Source of the DNA: Halichondria panicea | Lineage: Eukaryota; Porifera; Demospongiae; Suberitida; Halichondriidae | Assembly: GCF_963675165.1 (NCBI RefSeq) | Contig: NC_087383.1 | Coordinates: 6,967,139 to 7,031,138 of the forward strand | Length of the DNA stretch: 64,000 nucleotides | Direction: 5' to 3' | In this document: positions 59,901 through 64,000 of the stretch, piece by piece | Numbering within the stretch: position 1 is the stretch's first letter | Layout: the number at the start of each line of letters is the position of its first letter | Notes under the pieces: model-generated | Seen by the model: the letters and a program-made list of their open reading frames with translations, nothing else | What the model was told of the DNA's origin: nothing | Database searches by the model: none | Translations under genes and position numbers: made by a program

Positions 59901-60111
59901 CCTAAACCCTACTTGATTACTAAGACATTGCATGGTTAATTTAGACCAATATCACCTGATGGCAGAACAAAATGCTATTATGCTAGGACAACTTATCAGG
60001 ACAATCAAGAGGTGTTATTTCTACCTCTGCTGTTAAGTGCAATCAACAGGGTTAAACGTATTTTATTTCTGCTGACTAGTTCACATAATTATGCACGTGT
60101 AACTAACTTAC

Positions 60112-60216
60112 CATTGACATCAACATTGTACTCTGTGATGAGGTACTTGATAGTGTCCAGCTTCCCTTCTCTGACTGCCAGTCCCAGTGGAGTTAGTCCA
60201 TCACTTGTCACAGCTC
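60112..60216 (-). CDS. Ankyrin-repeat exon, 105 bp, phase 1-1
   Basis: Encodes AVTSDGLTPLGLAVREGKLD followed by TIKYLITEYNVDVN, with CACTATAG acceptor and GTAAGT donor. It combines features of the 55628 and 13103 exons. Confidence 0.75.
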
Positions 60217-62247
60217 CTATAGTGGTGAGAGTTGTGGAAGTGTACGTGATAATACGTGTATATAGTGAGGATAAACTATTATTATTAATAATATTTGTAG
60301 TTAAAGCTACGTTCTGTAATAATATACTACTATTAGCTATAGGCGAACCCATTTGATACATCAAAACAACAGGTACAATTAAGGAGGGTGCTGAGAGCGA
60401 GCGCAAAAAAAATGTTTGATTGTTACTATAATAATTACATGCATGTATACAGGCTAGATACACTTGAATAACTCTTTGATCATCAGAACGTTCATCCTCT
60501 TTATATAATTAATAATTATTATAGCTACCACCACATGGGTTTCCGTATATACACTCATGTTTTAATTGTTATACACTAACAAGTTACTATAATAACGATG
60601 CAAAACAGTGACCAGTGCAGGCCCTATACCAGTATGCCACTCACTATTCCGTTTACCGGCCAGTGGTGGCTGTCCCAAAAAAGGTTCAATGTAATTTTAT
60701 ACGTACGGATATGACGTTTTGGGTGTGGTTTAGCAAATAAAATTGGATTACACTTAAATAGAGAACAGAATGATTCATTATCCTACATTATCATTATCCT
60801 CGAGACAAGAACCGCAAAGTAGTAATCCAATTTTATTTGCTAAACCACACCCAAAACGTCACATCCGCCGTAATATACGTATAAAATTACATTGAAAACC
60901 TTGTTTGGGACAGCCAGCACTGGCCGGTAAACGGAATAGCGAGTGGCCGTTCTTCAGGGTGAGTTTTGTGCAGTAAACATATAGCTAGCATTCCGTGCCA
61001 AGCCGGTATATCGAGGTGGCCCCACTTCAGAGAGCCGGAATAGCGAGAGTCTACTGTACACAGCAGAATAAAATTGCAGTGTGTTATTATAGCGTATAGC
61101 ATATCAAATTGCTTAACTGTATATATGGTCAACGCAATGAGCTATTCCCTATAATTATGGCAGTAGTCTATGGCCTACAAGTTACTATACACCCTAGAGC
61201 ACTGAAGTGTTAACCCTCGTCTGTTGACAGGAGAATGGAGTGTTCAAATAAAGAGACTGGTAAAGGATAACTTTAGCTGCATGTAGATCTACCTCAAATA
61301 AAGTTCGCATGTCGAGTTCGTGAAAGTTTAAGCTATTCCCCGAAAATTAAATTCGCGAAAACGTTTCTAACGCTCATTTCGCGAAATTTGACTTAAAATA
61401 CTCATCCCAAACCTTCATCTGGGATGGCCATTTATACCCACTATACGCACTATAATTATATACGGTACGAAGAGCAAGCCACAAGTATTGTTTATAGTTG
61501 TTTCTTAGCTATGCTAGCTTCTTTAGCTCTGACATCCACTCTAGAGGTAGGCTATTTTGTGTATCTCAAGAACACAATAACTCCTACTCTTCCCATCAAG
61601 GATACCAGTACCTAGCTATGAGATGTTCATCTAGCCTTGTTTTTGAAGCTTGATCTTGGCATCTTCAACGCCGTATTTGCAGTTCTCTTTCTGAAAGTGG
61701 CATGACGTCATCACCATTTATGGGACTAATTAGCATAATTGAATTAAGCTAATTAGTTTTTTGGAAAAAGAAAACATTGAGCTTCATTTTGGATCATCAT
61801 CCACTGTATATTGCAAATAATGCAGCAGTATGAACATAGTGTAAATTTTGGTGTTGAAATCTGGACCCGGGCCTTAAGTGCGCAGAGCAGAGAGTCCTTC
61901 CATATGGATATCACCAGCTATATAGCTATCATGCACTGTACAAGCTAACTAGCTCATAGATAAACGAAATTAGCTAAATCAATTAACTAATAACCTTTGG
62001 AAAAGCACTTCAATTAAAGCCTGCAGTTGAGCATGCATGCGCTTAAAGTAAATATACGCTTATAGTCGAGTAAGCGCTAATAATCCAGTTTCTACGGTAT
62101 TATGTGGACACCCCTTTCTTGTGAAACAATCAAAGCGCATTGCAAATTATTTACCTCTTCTATAATTATTATAACACTCTAATACTTTTGAGCGAAAGCA
62201 AAAACATGGCGAGAGGCTTGCAACACTTGTTGTAACTGCATGTATAC

Positions 62248-63053
62248 TAGCCTCGGTCCCAGGCCGATTTTTTTTTAATAGAACGAAATTGAAAAATACG
62301 GCCTGGTATTGATTGTATCTGGGCGTGGCAGGAACAGGAAACAAAAGCAGAGATTCTTTACATTTTGTTTCCTGCTTTTTTTCTGTAATACTAAAGGTGT
62401 ACGTAGGGGCATTTTACTCCCGTAAAAGTTACAGTAATTTAGCTCCGTGTCATGCATGTTCTCAATTTATAGCTAGCTAGCTATGGCATGCAACGCGTTG
62501 TCTTGTTTGAAGCAAGATGGCCTCACTCTCATGGCAGAACAGGCCCAGGCTCTCAAGCTCCTGTTTGAGGGAAGGGACGTGTTTATCTGGTTCCCAACGG
62601 GGTATGGGAAGTCTCTCTGCTATATCAGTTGCTACCCTTTTTAATGGACTACAAGCTAGGTAGGACCAAGGCTCCTCCTGTTGACAAAAGTGTTGTTCTT
62701 GTTAATTGTCTCTCCCCTTGTATCTCTCATCATGAGACTCATGATTGACCAGATCAGGAGTCTAAACAATAGAGGTGTTTCTGTTGCCATCCTCAGTAGC
62801 AATAAAGGAATCGACAAAGATTTGGTTGCCACTGCCAAAGAAGTGTCTTCTGGGAAGTGTTTCCTGCTGTATACTGCCCCAGAGGCTGTTGTTGAAGACC
62901 ACTGTTGGAGGATTCATTTTTTGTTGTACCACGAGTCAATTTGTTTTATGTATTAAAAAACCACGCCCAGATCACGCCCAAATACAATCAATACCAGGCC
63001 TAGTAGGCGACCTAGCATTCAATTGGAGACGAATCGGCCTGGGGTCGAGGCTA
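62248..63053. mobile_element. Pack-MULE-like element with captured RecQ helicase sequence
   Basis: TIRs of about 85 bases (TAGCCTCGGTCCCAGGCCGA ... 'ggcctggtattgattgtatc' and inverse) enclose a helicase fragment. The flanking CATGTATAC occurs exactly at 62239-62247 and 63054-63062. Long TIRs plus 9-bp duplication plus a host-gene piece are the defining features of Pack-MULEs in plants; here the label is by analogy. Confidence 0.8.
62483..62900 (+). pseudogene. RecQ-type DNA helicase N-terminal fragment
   Basis: An open start reads MACNALSCLKQDGLTLMAEQ AQALKLLFEGRDVFIWFPTG YGKSLCY, i.e. the region before and including helicase motif I (PTGxGKS). After a 2-base insertion ('ctaTAtcag') the frame continues as QLLPFLMDYKLGRTKAPPVD KSVVLV. 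A second disruption precedes the motif Ia region, IVSPLVSLI...DQIRSLNNRG. The end reads TAKEVSSGKCFLLYTAPEAV VED, corresponding to the LLYvtPE motif. Only the first part of the helicase domain is present and it is frame-broken, so it cannot make an active helicase. Confidence 0.8.
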
Positions 63054-63207
63054 CATGTATACATGACTGAGATTGTTTGTAATAGTCTGCTAGTATATAC
63101 AGTATAGCTTCATTGGCATTGGCACGGCATTATCACCTGCGGTGTTTTCATGAGCACATGCACGAGCACATGCACATAGAAGGGGCAACACCAGCGAAAA
63201 AAATTCA

Positions 63208-63270
63208 TCCAATGTGGGGCTCAAACCCATGATCCTCAGTCTGATGCTCTACCGACTGAACTAGACTTAG
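63208..63270 (-). other. Truncated tRNA-Lys-like sequence
   Basis: D-arm and B box present; the anticodon stem-loop is shortened ('cctcagtctgatgctc'). It lies in a further diverged copy of the 5.3-kb tandem unit, which continues to the window end. Confidence 0.6.
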
Positions 63271-63915
63271 TTGCATATCTTCAAATTAACGAGCGCGCAG
63301 CGCGAATGTTTTTGGGAGTTCCCACTTCCGGTCACACGTTGTGCAGTAAGACTATAATATAGGGAAAATCCCATCCTCAGCCAGGGTATAAGTCCCATAT
63401 AATAGACTTGCGTAGAGCTAGTTAGCTGCTATGAACAGTCAACTAACTAACTTATAGGCAAACCCATTGAAGTTGATACATCAAAACAACAGGTACAATT
63501 ACTACAAAAAGCTAGGTGGTAGTTGCACTAAAGCCAGCTAGCGTTATAATTATAGTGTAGAGATATATCTACTAAGTAGAGTAGCAACACTCCATGGACG
63601 AGTTTTGCTACGCACTCTTCTGAAAATAATATTAGGCTGCGATGGTATTCCAAGTGAATAAATCACCACATGGGTTTCCGTATACACTCATGCATGTTTT
63701 AATTGTTATACACTAACAAGTTACTATAATAACGTTGCAAAACAGTGACCAGTGCAGGCCCTATATACCTCTTATCAAGGAATCGAGGCATACTGTACAT
63801 ACAGGTAGGTTAGCAAGGTGTTCATAAATGTACAACCTATTTAAATTGTTAGTATTTGACAACCCGGTATACAGCATAATAAATGCACAAAATAATAATT
63901 ACTATACTAACTTAC

Positions 63916-64000
63916 CATTGACAGCCACATTGCATTTCATGATGAGGAACTTTATGATGTGCAGGTGCCCCTCTCTGACTGCCACTCCCAGTGGAGTTAG
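63916..64000 (-). CDS. Ankyrin-repeat exon, cut by the window edge
   Basis: The donor G|GTAAGT is at 63915. The coding part reads LTPLGVAVREGHLHIIKFLI followed by MKCNVAVN. It is the fifth member of the 105-bp cassette series, with H for D in HLHI. Confidence 0.7.

Overview
This is eukaryotic nuclear DNA, most likely from a marine sponge (demosponge, Amphimedon-like). The reasons are the AT-rich sequence full of the palindrome TATAATTATA, short GT-AG introns, a Roc-COR gene with ankyrin and Death domains, and a very dense load of small inverted-repeat elements. No taxon can be proved without a search. There is no bacterial-style operon structure, CRISPR array or ribosomal RNA.

Layout. 1-2.1 kb holds diverged repeats and a complete 1.09-kb Mutator-like (MULE-like) element with a perfect 86-bp terminal inverted repeat (TIR) and a 10-bp target-site duplication (TSD). 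About 2.2-10.3 kb is copy 1 of a large segmental duplication; copy 2 lies at about 48.9-58.6 kb in the same orientation. The two differ by clean insertions, so each serves as the other's empty site. 10.3-16.4 kb is mixed repeat sequence with one ankyrin exon. 16.5-21.1 kb carries minus-strand exons of an RBM22-like splicing factor, one RPS6 exon and an unidentified gene; several of these exons are frame-broken. 21,978-27,672 is the most striking object: a 5.7-kb DNA transposon with about 130-bp TIRs and a GGAGCTTCC flanking repeat. It carries two convergent intron-containing genes, a HIRAN-domain protein on the plus strand and a transposase-like protein of about 1,129 codons in eight exons on the minus strand.

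27.7-38 kb is mostly gene-poor. It contains a tandem array of degenerate exon modules (29.5-31.0 kb), MITEs, and a decayed copy of a Death-domain exon (35.4-35.9 kb). 38,180-42,008 is the best host gene: the 3' part of an ankyrin-Roc-COR-Death gene, with five exons and 917 uninterrupted codons. 42-48.9 kb has no convincing gene but includes a Tc1/mariner derivative with an HTH remnant and an internal hairpin. 59.3-63.1 kb has two MULE-like elements, each carrying a piece of a RecQ-type helicase (Pack-MULE style).

Five minus-strand ankyrin exons (7.8, 13.1, 55.6, 60.1 and 63.9 kb) belong to one symmetric phase-1 cassette. The four complete ones are exactly 105 bp; the fifth runs off the window edge. 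Together with the Death-exon copy, they suggest that segmental duplication has been shuffling parts of ankyrin/Roc/Death receptor-like genes. All family assignments are from motif reading alone.
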